From Deltaproteobacteria bacterium (GTDB taxonomy: Bacteria > Desulfobacterota > SM23-61), in NCBI GenBank assembly GCA_016234425.1, contig JACRCA010000412.1, positions 1 through 19,206 of the forward strand: a stretch of 19,206 nt of DNA, read 5' to 3'. Numbering within the stretch: position 1 is the stretch's first letter; each line of letters begins with the position of its first letter. Both the position numbers and the translations under genes were made by a program. Positions 1 through 6,781 of this stretch are shown here, one piece after another. The notes beneath the pieces are model-generated. The model saw only the letters and a list, made by a program, of their open reading frames with translations, had not been told where the DNA came from and ran no database searches.

Positions 1-2
1 GG

Positions 3-569
3 TTCATGGAAAGGATGGTCCGCTGGCTAACCAGGGACCCCAGCGTGAATCCGGCTCAGATTCACCTGCCTGAAGAAGCCAGGCAAATCGGGCAGGAGAT
101 GGAGGTCAGGATCAGCGTACAGGAGAACCCTGCAAACCCGAAAGGTGCGGTTTCATTTTCAGTCTTGAACCCTGAAGGCGTTAAGATAGAATCCTCGCTC
201 CGGCCTGGGGGAAAACCAGGGGAGTATATTGGCTCATTTTTACCCGATAAAGAGGGAACATATAAGTTGAAAGTAGAGACTTTAGTGGGTAATCTTGAGG
301 AGTCGCTGATCATTGCCGTCCCCGGTGAAGACCTGGACGGCGCTCCTGATTTTGAGCGGCTAAAATGGATTGCAGCCTCTACGGGTGGAAAGCTTCTCTC
401 CAAGGGGGATGACCTTCTAAAGGAGATAGCAGCTTTGGCCGAGAAAAAGCAGAATCGTTTCCTGGAAGAGAAGCTTCTCCCTCTATGGGGCATGCCTTAT
501 TCTCTCCTTATCATTCTTGCCCTGCTTGCGCCGGAATGGTACTTTCGGAGGAGATGGGGGTTGATTTAA
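3..569 (+). CDS. C-terminal part of a membrane-anchored protein (BatA/glutamine-amidotransferase-like type), 5' truncated
   Basis: The frame is open at the window edge, so the visible protein is only the tail of a longer gene; the ATG at 6 is probably an internal Met. Counting from that Met (187 residues), the first part is a hydrophilic, beta-rich stretch of the sort found in extracytoplasmic domains. One hydrophobic segment lies at about residues 162-177, followed by a short basic end (WYFRRRWGLI). A C-terminal membrane helix ending in EWY-x-RRRWG is familiar from large bacterial membrane proteins carrying a von Willebrand or class-I-glutamine-amidotransferase-like periplasmic domain. The family name is inferred from this tail alone because the diagnostic domains lie upstream. 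The lipoprotein gene 45 bp downstream is on the same strand and may be cotranscribed. Confidence 0.6.
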   Translation, partial: FMERMVRWLTRDPSVNPAQIHLPEEARQIGQEMEVRISVQENPANPKGAVSFSVLNPEGVKIESSLRPGGKPGEYIGSFLPDKEGTYKLKVETLVGNLEESLIIAVPGEDLDGAPDFERLKWIAASTGGKLLSKGDDLLKEIAALAEKKQNRFLEEKLLPLWGMPYSLLIILALLAPEWYFRRRWGLI

Positions 570-614
570 AGGAGTATTGGCTCTGTGGTGAAATGTTTAT
601 CCTGGAGGTGTAAA

Positions 615-1424
615 ATGAAAAAAGGTTCACTTCTTCTATTGATCGTCTTTCATCTTTGGGCCTGGCTGGCTCTCTCGGTTTATTCGGGCCTGGCGGCCTG
701 TCGCAATCCCAATGTGGCTGGGGATGAACCTTTTATAGGATCGGTGGCTGGTTCGGGGCCGATAGAGATCAAATGGTTTGGCCACTCCTTCTTCCAGATC
801 ACCTCCAGCGGAGGGACTCGGATCATAACTGACCCCTTCGGGGCGATGGGTTTCCCCATGCCCGAAGTATGGCCCCACGTGGTCACAGTAGGGAGAGAGC
901 ACGGAAATCATAACAACGTGGCTCTGGCCAGAGGAAATCCCCTTGTCCTACGGGGTCTCAAGGAAGGCGCGCAGGACTGGAATAATATTAACCTCACCTT
1001 CCGAGATGTCCTTATATACAATGTTCCCGTCCACCAGAGAGGAGTACCGAATTATGCGAGCCTTAAAGGGTCAGGTTTTGTCTTTGAAATGGATGGGCTC
1101 TGCATCTTCCACTCCGGGGATGTCAGTGAACCCTTCAACGAAGATCAGCTCCAGCTGATAGGTCACGTGGATGTACTCCTTCAGGTCATCGGGGGAGTTT
1201 ACACCATAGGGCCGGAGGGAGCCAAAAAGGTGATCGAACAGCTCAAACCTAAGGTTGTGATTCCCATGCATTACTGGTATCAGCAGGGGGTTTTGGAGAG
1301 GTTTATTGATGGTCCTTACCAAACCCATTTCCTTAACACCAATACTTTGACCATCAACAAGGATTCCCTCCCCTCCTCCACGGAGATCTTCATCCTAAAG
1401 GTTCTAAGGGAGGGGGATCTATAA
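615..1424 (+). CDS. Metallo-beta-lactamase-fold lipoprotein with altered metal-binding motif
   Basis: The product has 269 aa. I chose ATG 615 because GGAGG at 604-608 sits six bases upstream; an in-frame GTG at 585 lacks such a site. The N-terminus has a basic start, a hydrophobic core and a lipobox LAAC (26-29), so it is probably a lipoprotein. The rest matches the UPF0173/Zn-dependent hydrolase branch of the MBL superfamily: WFGHSFF near 54, ITDPFG near 71, HSGD (166-169), a VIGGVYTIGPEGA stretch and PMHY (217-220). The canonical SHxHxDH motif is here GREHGNH (93-99), so the first His is Arg94 and the metal/proton-relay Asp is Asn98. His96, His99, Asp169 and His219 remain. It may bind one metal, act differently or be inactive. 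Substrate unknown. Confidence 0.85.
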   Translation: MKKGSLLLLIVFHLWAWLALSVYSGLAACRNPNVAGDEPFIGSVAGSGPIEIKWFGHSFFQITSSGGTRIITDPFGAMGFPMPEVWPHVVTVGREHGNHNNVALARGNPLVLRGLKEGAQDWNNINLTFRDVLIYNVPVHQRGVPNYASLKGSGFVFEMDGLCIFHSGDVSEPFNEDQLQLIGHVDVLLQVIGGVYTIGPEGAKKVIEQLKPKVVIPMHYWYQQGVLERFIDGPYQTHFLNTNTLTINKDSLPSSTEIFILKVLREGDL

Positions 1425-1576
1425 AACTGGGCCAAATTTTTCCGCCCTCCGGCCCTAGTTTATTGGCGTCCTATAGCCGGCGCTCCCTGTCCTCCTTCTC
1501 GGGGCACTAAAATCCATATTTCCTTCCTGACCGGATACCAGACGAGACGCCTGAGCCATTAGAAACGTCACAAGAG

Positions 1577-1616
1577 CCAAAGAAAAGAGGGTTATAGGCA
1601 AAAGCCCATAACCCTC
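1577..1616 (-). terminator. Rho-independent terminator of the tRNA-Val gene
   Basis: Read on the minus strand, a stem GAGGGTTAT/ATAACCCTC (1587-1616, with an inner GGC/GCC pair and a TTTT loop) is followed by TTTTCTTTGG. It starts 11 bases after the encoded CCA of the tRNA, which is a typical position for a single-tRNA transcript terminator. Confidence 0.85.
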
Positions 1617-1627
1617 CAAATTTTCTC

Positions 1628-1704
1628 TGGTAGGCGGTGAGGGGATTGAACCCCCGACCTCCGGTATGTGAGACCGGCGCTCTAACCATCTGAGCTAACC
1701 GCCC
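1628..1704 (-). tRNA. tRNA-Val, anticodon CAC, CCA encoded
   Basis: The minus strand gives a full cloverleaf. The acceptor stem is GGGCGGT with ACCGCCT (a G.U first pair), followed by discriminator A and an encoded CCA at 1630-1628. The D arm begins TTAGCTCAGATGG. The anticodon stem is CCGGT/ACCGG around the seven-base loop CTCACAT, so the anticodon is CAC (reads GUG, Val). The T arm has GGTTCAATC. The gene stands alone, with its own terminator downstream and degenerate TTTAGGCA repeats starting 8 bp upstream of the mature 5' end. No clear sigma-70 promoter is visible outside those repeats. Confidence 0.96.
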
Positions 1705-1711
1705 ACTAAAA

Positions 1712-1790
1712 AATGCCTAAAATGCCCAAATTGCGCTTAAGTGCCTAAAATATACGAAATGCCCTAAAATACCTAAAGTGCCTAAAATTT
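1712..1790 (-). repeat. Degenerate TTTAGGCA(C/T)T direct repeats
   Basis: Read on the minus strand, about six imperfect copies of a 9-11 bp unit (TTTTAGGCATT, TTTAGGCACTT, TTTAGGTATT, TTAGGGCATTTC and so on) fill the stretch just upstream of the tRNA. The same unit recurs in the opposite orientation at 3817-3860. The frame through this stretch encodes only a repetitive Phe/Arg-rich string and is not a gene. The remaining bases between 1425 and 1998 hold the tRNA, its terminator and a candidate promoter at 1908; I see no protein gene there. Confidence 0.7.
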
Positions 1791-1907
1791 AAAAAGATCC
1801 AAATATAAAACAGCATACAAAAAATAAATGAAGAAGTCCAGCCTTTTTCTAACTTTAAAATCTTATACCATAAAGCCCGCGGCTTGTAAATTCCCAGAAC
1901 ATTCCCC

Positions 1908-1935
1908 TTGAATTTTACCCCTCCTCTGATAGAAT
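1908..1935 (+). promoter_or_regulatory. Candidate sigma-70 promoter for the K+ channel gene
   Basis: TTGAAT (1908-1913) and TAGAAT (1930-1935) are separated by 16 bp. A start near 1942 would leave a leader of about 57 nt before the channel ATG at 1999. The match is good at both hexamers but the call is by eye only. Confidence 0.5.
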
Positions 1936-1998
1936 AGGCTGGCTTCAAGCAAAGCCGGAGAATATGCCTCGCATGATCGCTCATAGCCAGAACCGTTC

Positions 1999-3183
1999 AT
2001 GACGCCGAAAAGTCCAAAATTTTTCCATTCTCTGCGAGCTTTTCTTTTCGTCCTGAAACGAGAAAAATTCTTTTACATCCTTGGCATCACCCTGGTAATC
2101 CTTCTGGGGGGAGCGACCTCTCTATACCTTTTGGAACATCGAGTGAATAGGGCGGTCGACAGTCTTGGCGATGCCATCTATTGGGCGATCATTTCCATGA
2201 CCACTACTGGCTACGGCGACATCACCCCATCCACTCCGGCAGGACGGGTTATTGCCGCGATGGTTGTTGTTTCAGGCCTGCTGTTACTTTCTCTGGTCAC
2301 GGCCACAGTAGCTTCCGTGTTTGTAGAGAAAAAAATCAGAGAGGGGAAAGGATTGGAGACCGTAAAATTCAGGGATCACGTAGTGCTCTGCGGCTGGAAC
2401 AACCATGCCGAGGAGGTCATTGAGGGTCTTCTTCGGTCCATGCCAGTAAAAAAGCTCTCGCTGGTCCTGGTCAATGAGCTTTCCGAGGAAGAAGTGGAAA
2501 CATTGAAATACAAATACCAACCCCATGATTTCAAGTTTCTCCGGGGAGACTTTGCCCACGAAGATGTTTTGGCCCGGGCGAACATCGCCCAGGCCCGCTC
2601 GGCCATCATCCTGGCGGATACCTCAGGTCAGCATTCCCTGGAAAAAGCCGATGAGCGGACCATCATCGGCACTTTAGCCATCAAATCGTTGGCCCCGGAG
2701 GTGGAGACCTGCGCTGAACTTCTCAACCCGGAGAACAGACAACACCTGAGGCGGGCGAGTGTGGATGAAATTGTCGTGCGGGGAGAACACATCGGAAACC
2801 TTATTGCTAGCGCCACCGCTTCCCCTGGATTGCCCCGCGTTATCTTTAGCCTTCTCTCTCCGGAAGAGGAGAACAATCTGTGGAAGGTGGAGATCCCATC
2901 CCGCTTCATCGGGAAGACTGTGGCTGACCTTTCAGCGTATTTTAAGAAGGAACACAAGGCCCTGCTCATCGCTCTGCTTAGGGAGCGTAAAGGGCTGGCT
3001 CTGGAAAGCATTCTCACGGACGACTACTCAGCCATCGATCAGTTCATCAAACGGAAGTTCGAGGAGGCGGAAAAAGATTATTTGGGCAAGAAGGATCGCA
3101 TCGTCGTCACCCTCAATCCCGCGGACGACGTCATTCTTGCGGAAGATGACTCGGCCGTTGTCATTGCCCGAAAGCGACCCTGA
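1999..3183 (+). CDS. MthK-like potassium channel with RCK (TrkA-N/TrkA-C) regulatory domain
   Basis: The protein has 394 aa and acts in the cytoplasmic membrane. It has two membrane helices (about 24-44 and 83-108) around a pore loop with the K+ selectivity filter TTTGYGD (68-74), the two-TM plan of MthK and Kch-type channels. From about 125 a cytosolic RCK N-domain begins. Its first strand and turn read VVLCGWNN (128-135), close to the CGW turn of MthK and lacking a classical GxGxxG dinucleotide loop. This suggests ligand gating by an ion or nucleotide other than plain NAD, which is an inference. An RCK-C-like domain follows from about 290 to the end. No convincing Shine-Dalgarno precedes ATG 1999. 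The stop is 13 bp before a cNMP-binding gene, and the two are almost certainly one operon. Confidence 0.92.
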   Translation: MTPKSPKFFHSLRAFLFVLKREKFFYILGITLVILLGGATSLYLLEHRVNRAVDSLGDAIYWAIISMTTTGYGDITPSTPAGRVIAAMVVVSGLLLLSLVTATVASVFVEKKIREGKGLETVKFRDHVVLCGWNNHAEEVIEGLLRSMPVKKLSLVLVNELSEEEVETLKYKYQPHDFKFLRGDFAHEDVLARANIAQARSAIILADTSGQHSLEKADERTIIGTLAIKSLAPEVETCAELLNPENRQHLRRASVDEIVVRGEHIGNLIASATASPGLPRVIFSLLSPEEENNLWKVEIPSRFIGKTVADLSAYFKKEHKALLIALLRERKGLALESILTDDYSAIDQFIKRKFEEAEKDYLGKKDRIVVTLNPADDVILAEDDSAVVIARKRP

Positions 3184-3196
3184 CAGGGGGAAGCGA

Positions 3197-3700
3197 ATGG
3201 AAAAAGAGAAATTGCTGAAAGCGATCCCCATCCTGCAAGATCTCGATGAAGAAGAGCTTGGCAAGCTCCTGGAGATTGCCCGCCCGGTGCAGTTTCTCCG
3301 GGGGAAAGTCATCCTCAAGGAAGGGGAGGTTGGGGATACCATGTACATCATCGAGGAAGGGATGGTGGAAGTCTCCAAAACTCTGGTCATGAAGATGGGA
3401 CGGGATGACTACCAGGATCGAGACAAGATCCTCACCAAGCTCTCGGCTGATGACCACGCCATCTTCGGAGAGGTCGCTCTCTTCGAGAAGGGGAAGCGAA
3501 CGGCCACGGTTGTGGCCCTGACTGATTGCGTACTGCTGGAGATTTCCCGGCCCAACTTTCTTAAATTGGCCGAAGAAAATCCCTGGATTGGGTACAAGAT
3601 CACCCGCAACGTTGCTCAGCTTCTTTGCTCGCGCTTACGCAAGGCTGATGAGGACACGATTAAACTGACCACAGCCCTGTCCATAGCGTTGGGCAGATAA
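3197..3700 (+). CDS. Stand-alone cyclic-nucleotide-binding domain protein
   Basis: The protein has 167 aa. ATG 3197 is preceded by AGGGGG at about 3185-3190; the frame stays open far upstream, but that part lies inside the channel gene in another frame. Nearly the whole protein is one CRP/CAP-type cNMP-binding fold: the N-terminal helix, the turn FLRGKVILKEGEVGDTMYII (33-52), and the phosphate-binding cassette FGEVALFEKGKRTA (90-103) with Glu92 and Arg101 in the positions that grip ribose and phosphate in cAMP/cGMP binders. An insert at about 62-80 (KTLVMKMGRDDYQDRDKIL) lies between strands. No DNA-binding HTH or enzyme domain follows, only a C-terminal helix. Given its position after the channel, a regulatory subunit acting in trans is the simplest inference. 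Confidence 0.9.
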   Translation: MEKEKLLKAIPILQDLDEEELGKLLEIARPVQFLRGKVILKEGEVGDTMYIIEEGMVEVSKTLVMKMGRDDYQDRDKILTKLSADDHAIFGEVALFEKGKRTATVVALTDCVLLEISRPNFLKLAEENPWIGYKITRNVAQLLCSRLRKADEDTIKLTTALSIALGR

Positions 3701-3731
3701 CGTTTCGAATGCGGAGTGCGGAATTATAAAA

Positions 3732-3768
3732 GGAGATGGGGAGATGGGGAGATAGGGGGATAGGGAGG
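3732..3768 (+). repeat. Short tandem repeat (GGAGATGG-type 8-mer) with G-quadruplex pattern
   Basis: The unit GGAGATGG occurs at 3732-3739 and 3740-3747, then as GGAGATAG (3748-3755), GGGGATAG (3756-3763) and a partial GGAGG. This creates four G-runs (3738-3741, 3746-3749, 3755-3759, 3763-3765) with loops of 4, 5 and 3 bases, which fits the usual G-quadruplex pattern on the plus strand. It lies between the cNMP-binding and OsmC genes. Confidence 0.75.
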
Positions 3769-3816
3769 AAAAATTCGGAATGGGGATGGCAAATTGAATG
3801 AGCAGGTTTTGGTCGC

Positions 3817-3860
3817 TAATTTTAGGCAGTGCGAACTTTAGGCATTTTAGGCACTCTAAA
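3817..3860 (+). repeat. Second copy cluster of TTTAGGCA repeats
   Basis: TTTTAGGCA, TTTAGGCA and TTTTAGGCACT occur in quick succession, matching in reverse orientation the repeats at 1712-1790. The last unit ends just before the AGGGAG ribosome-binding site of the OsmC gene. Confidence 0.7.
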
Positions 3861-3874
3861 AGGGAGATTGATTT

Positions 3875-4264
3875 ATGAAAATGGAAGTAAGTCTGCAGCA
3901 AGGGTTCCTGTTTAAGGCCACCTGCGCCAGCCATGAAGTCATGACCGATCAACCCGAGAAGGAAGGGGGAACGGATCGGGCGATGACCCCGGCTGAGCTT
4001 TTTATTGCTTCCCTGGGAACTTGTATCGGAGTGTATGCCGTGAGGTTTTGTAAGCGGCATAACCTGCGGACGGAGGGGTTGAAGGTTTCCTTGGATTGGA
4101 CTGTGGTCAAGGATCCCTGGCGCATCGGCTCGATTAAGGCCGAGATCTACTACCCTCACAATATACCGGAAACAGAGAAAAAGGGGCTCCTACGCATGGC
4201 TGAAGCTTGCTTTGTCCACGAAACAATCCTCCATAAGCCAGAGATCGTCATGGAGATGAAATAA
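3875..4264 (+). CDS. OsmC/Ohr-family protein
   Basis: The protein has 129 aa. ATG 3875 has AGGGAG (3861-3866) upstream. Family members reduce organic or inorganic hydroperoxides with a redox-active cysteine pair in the cytosol. Here the motif GGTDRAMTPAELFIASLGTC puts one cysteine at position 50, and the second motif ACFVHETI puts the partner at Cys112, the classical spacing and context. Length is typical for the short YhfA-like/OsmC branch. It also has Cys17 and Cys59. Its neighbours (channel pair upstream, adenine deaminase downstream) are not obviously linked to peroxide defence, and repeat-filled gaps on both sides suggest it may be a separate unit. The exact substrate is not predictable. 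Confidence 0.9.
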   Translation: MKMEVSLQQGFLFKATCASHEVMTDQPEKEGGTDRAMTPAELFIASLGTCIGVYAVRFCKRHNLRTEGLKVSLDWTVVKDPWRIGSIKAEIYYPHNIPETEKKGLLRMAEACFVHETILHKPEIVMEMK

Positions 4265-4272
4265 AAACCCTT

Positions 4273-4334
4273 TTCACCACAGAGGACACAGAGGCCAATT
4301 CTCTGTGCTCTCGGTGAGCTCTGTGGCGATGAAA
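4273..4334. repeat. CACAGAG/CTCTGTG imperfect inverted repeat
   Basis: CCACAGAG and CACAGAG in the left arm pair with CTCTGTG (4301-4307) and CTCTGTGG (4320-4327) in the right arm, in two steps around a short centre. Outer bases TTCA/TGAA extend it. It has no T-run, so it is not a standard intrinsic terminator. It fills the gap between the OsmC gene and adenine deaminase and ends just before the latter's ribosome-binding site. Repeats of this appearance are scattered in several environmental bacterial genomes, from memory. Confidence 0.65.
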
Positions 4335-4348
4335 TAAAGGGGGGGCGA

Positions 4349-6064
4349 TTGAACCACCTAATCGATGTGGCCAAAGGGGATGTACCGGCTGATCTTCTGC
4401 TGAAAGATGCTCAGGTAATGAATGTCTTCAGCGGCGAGGTCTACGTAGCCAACGTGGCCATTGCTGGTGAATGGATTGCCGGCCTGGGGAAGGAATATAG
4501 CCAAGGAAGAGAGACTTTAGACCTGGGAGGCCTCTTCCTCCTTCCGGGTTTAATCAACGGCCACTTTCACCTGGAAAGCTCCCTTTTGACGCCTGCAGAA
4601 TACGCCCGTTTAGCTCTCCCCCACGGGACTACTACCGTTGTTCTCGACCCTCATGAAATCGCCAACGTTCTCGGCCTGCCAGGCATCCAAGCTCTCATCG
4701 ATTCCTGCAAAGCTCTCCCCATGGACTTTTTCTTCATGGCCCCTTCCTGTGTTCCAGCTACACCCCTGGAAACAGCTGGGGCAGTCCTCTCTTTAAAAGA
4801 CATCGAAAAGCTCCTCGGAAATAAGCGCGTGATTGGTCTGGCCGAGATGATGAACTTTCCCGGCGTGCTGCGAAAAGATCCCGAAGTTCTGGAAAAAATT
4901 CAAGCGGCCCGAAAAAAGGGGAAAGCGATCGATGGCCATGCTCCGCTTGTCTCCGGAAAGAACTTGAATGCTTACGTGGCTTCGGGGAATGAATCTGATC
5001 ATGAATGCACAAGAAAGGAGGAGGCCGAAGAGAAACTTCGACTAGGAATGTGGTTGATGATCCGCCAGGGATCAGCCGCTAAGAACCTTAAGGATTTACT
5101 CCCGGCAGTAACATCCCACAGCAAACATCGCTGCCTTTTCGTGATCGATGACCTGGAAGTACGGGACCTCATCCAGAAAGGAGAGATTGACCATCTGCTG
5201 CGCCAAGCCGTTGCCCTGGGTCTGGATCCTGTAGTTGCGGTGCAGATGGCCACCCTCAATCCATCCGAGCGGTTTGGCCTGAGAGACCGGGGAGCCATTG
5301 CTCCGGGGCGAAGGGCAGACTTGATGGCCGTCTACGACCTTGGCGAATTCCAGGTGGCCTTGACCATTAAAGATGGAAAGGTTGTAGCCCGGGAAGGGAA
5401 AGCTTATCCCGTCTTCCGGGCTCCTCTTGACCAGAGGGTTTTTCAAACGGTGAAAATCAAACCCCTGGATGAATCATCCTTCGTTCTGCATCTGACCGGG
5501 GACAGAGCCTGGGTCATTGGCCTCCTTCGCGATCAGATTCTCACCCAGAAACTCTGCCTGCCACTTAAGAAAGATCGCCAAGGGATGGTGGTCTCCGACC
5601 CGCAGGCCGATGTATTGAAAATTGCAGTCCTTGAGCGGCATAGAACCTCCGGGAATATTGGTCTCGGCCTGGTAAAAGGGTTGGGTTTGAAAAGGGGCGC
5701 CTTGGCAACCTCTGTCGCTCACGACTCTCATAATATTGTGGCCGTTGGCGTGAGCGATGAAGAAATGAGGCAAGCGGTAGAAGAGATCGAAAGATTGCAG
5801 GGTGGGTTTGTAGTTGTAGATCAGGGAGAGGTCAAAGCCTCTCTGCCTTTGCCGATCGCCGGGCTCATGTCCCAGGAAAAAGCCGAAGACGTGGCTTCCC
5901 AGATGGAAAAATTAAACCAGGCCGCCAGAGAAATCGGAGTCATTCCGGAAAATCCCTTTCTGACTCTCTCGTTCCTGGCGTTGCCCGTCATTCCTGAACT
6001 GAAGATCACAGACCAAGGCCTGGTGGATGTCTCCGAGTCCCGCATCATCTCCCTGGAAGTTTGA
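4349..6064 (+). CDS. ade: Adenine deaminase
   Basis: The protein has 571 aa, near the usual length. It converts adenine to hypoxanthine and ammonia in purine salvage, using a metal site of the amidohydrolase superfamily in the cytosol. The TTG start at 4349 is supported by AAAGGGGGGG ending about four bases upstream. Motifs in order: PGLINGHFHLESS (66-78; metal His72 and His74), LDPHEIANVLGL (99-110), GLAEMMNFPGV near 163, DGHAP (195-199), SDHE (216-219), and an Asp pair (267-268). The last motif is usually a DD followed by R/K-H-P and here reads IDDLEVRDL, a divergence worth noting. The C-terminal half has the expected HDSHNIVAVG-like stretch and the hydrophobic beta domain. No promoter was recognised upstream. 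Confidence 0.95.
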   Translation: MNHLIDVAKGDVPADLLLKDAQVMNVFSGEVYVANVAIAGEWIAGLGKEYSQGRETLDLGGLFLLPGLINGHFHLESSLLTPAEYARLALPHGTTTVVLDPHEIANVLGLPGIQALIDSCKALPMDFFFMAPSCVPATPLETAGAVLSLKDIEKLLGNKRVIGLAEMMNFPGVLRKDPEVLEKIQAARKKGKAIDGHAPLVSGKNLNAYVASGNESDHECTRKEEAEEKLRLGMWLMIRQGSAAKNLKDLLPAVTSHSKHRCLFVIDDLEVRDLIQKGEIDHLLRQAVALGLDPVVAVQMATLNPSERFGLRDRGAIAPGRRADLMAVYDLGEFQVALTIKDGKVVAREGKAYPVFRAPLDQRVFQTVKIKPLDESSFVLHLTGDRAWVIGLLRDQILTQKLCLPLKKDRQGMVVSDPQADVLKIAVLERHRTSGNIGLGLVKGLGLKRGALATSVAHDSHNIVAVGVSDEEMRQAVEEIERLQGGFVVVDQGEVKASLPLPIAGLMSQEKAEDVASQMEKLNQAAREIGVIPENPFLTLSFLALPVIPELKITDQGLVDVSESRIISLEV

Positions 6065-6311
6065 CTTCGCCGGATCGATTCAATTCCTTCAATTCGCTTT
6101 TTAAACTCGGCAAAGTTACACCGGTATCGGTGCCTGGCCTGGGATGATGAGTAATTCGATGGCGGAATATTGACTTTGCTTGCACATTTTTGAACGGTGA
6201 TTGGGGGGAGTGGCTCTTCTATTTTCTTTCCGGTCTGGCAAAGGCTTCGTAACAAGCTGTATTTAAAGCGAAATTAGAGGAATGGTTTTCACAGATTTTC
6301 AAGAAAAATAC
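6065..6311. other. Non-coding gap upstream of the sigma-54 promoter
   Basis: No gene is seen on either strand. The gap holds a perfect short dyad CACCG-GTAT-CGGTG (6119-6132), about 190 bp upstream of the sigma-54 promoter. That is a distance at which activator sites often lie, but a single dyad is weak evidence. No terminator for adenine deaminase was recognised. Confidence 0.4.
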
Positions 6312-6327
6312 TGGCTTGCTTTTTGCA
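6312..6327 (+). promoter_or_regulatory. Sigma-54 (RpoN) -24/-12 promoter
   Basis: The sequence TGGCTTGCTTTTTGCA matches the consensus TGGCAYRNNNNTTGCW with one mismatch (T for A at the fifth base). The GG and GC dinucleotides are exactly 10 bp apart. The predicted start is about 6338, some 45 bp before the ATG of the HTH protein. Sigma-54 promoters need an enhancer-binding ATPase; none is encoded in this window. Confidence 0.7.
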
Positions 6328-6382
6328 AATCTGGAAATGAATTTTTCTGAACGGCAACATGAATCCGGGAAGGAGATTTACG

Positions 6383-6781
6383 ATGGAACACGGGCTAACG
6401 GTGGGGCAATACCTGCAAAAGCAGAGAGAAGAGAAAAAGGTTCCTCTGGAAGACGTAGCTTCTGTCACCCGGATTACTCTCGCTAACCTTCAAGCCCTGG
6501 AGAGGGATGAATTCTATCGCTTGCCAGCAGAAACGTTTGCCCGGGGGTTCCTGCGCGCCTATGCGAAGTCCCTCGACCTGGACCCAGTTCAAATCATCGA
6601 CTTATACAAGCGCCAGACAGAGGAAGAAAAAAACCAAATTCAGGAAAGGGAATTGGCAGCTCGCCCTTCTCCCTCTTTCCTGAAAAATATTTTGAACCTT
6701 TTCTTCGGCTTTATCGCTACTCTCGCCGGGGCATCTCCTTCTTTTTCCTCTGGCAAAGTTATCCTGCCGCCAAAAAATTAG
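6383..6781 (+). CDS. RodZ-type HTH protein, membrane segment disrupted by a frameshift
   Basis: ATG 6383 is chosen because GGAAGGAG (6368-6375) sits seven bases upstream; an in-frame ATG at 6359 does not have this. The protein as read has 132 aa. Residues 5-75 form an HTH_25 domain (VGQYLQKQREEKKVPLEDVA, then TFARGFLRAYAKSLDLD), the cytosolic N-terminal part of RodZ-like shape proteins. A membrane helix begins at about 103 (ILNLFFGFIATLAG) and then turns into a polar tail, ASPSFSSGKV. A -1 shift in the G-run at 6728-6731 restores a hydrophobic continuation GISFFFLWQSYP and a new stop at 6813, giving about 143 aa. So the reading frame is probably broken by one lost G, by mutation or sequencing error. 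Even the restored form lacks the long periplasmic RodZ tail. Confidence 0.8.
   Translation: MEHGLTVGQYLQKQREEKKVPLEDVASVTRITLANLQALERDEFYRLPAETFARGFLRAYAKSLDLDPVQIIDLYKRQTEEEKNQIQERELAARPSPSFLKNILNLFFGFIATLAGASPSFSSGKVILPPKN

Noticed and set aside
1712..1790. Possible CRISPR array
   Set aside because: The units are short, degenerate and spaced irregularly with no unique spacers of even size, and there are no cas genes.
1745..1984. Minus-strand ORF of 79 codons
   Set aside because: Its C-terminal end is only the translated repeat (Phe/Arg string) and the rest has no recognisable features.
2759..3196. Upstream extension of the cNMP-binding frame
   Set aside because: It overlaps the channel gene in another frame, has an Arg/Ser-rich shadow composition, and a good ribosome-binding site supports ATG 3197.
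6725..6735. Programmed -1 frameshifting in the RodZ-type gene
   Set aside because: There is no X-XXY-YYZ heptamer and no obvious downstream pseudoknot; a simple one-base loss in a G-run explains it better.
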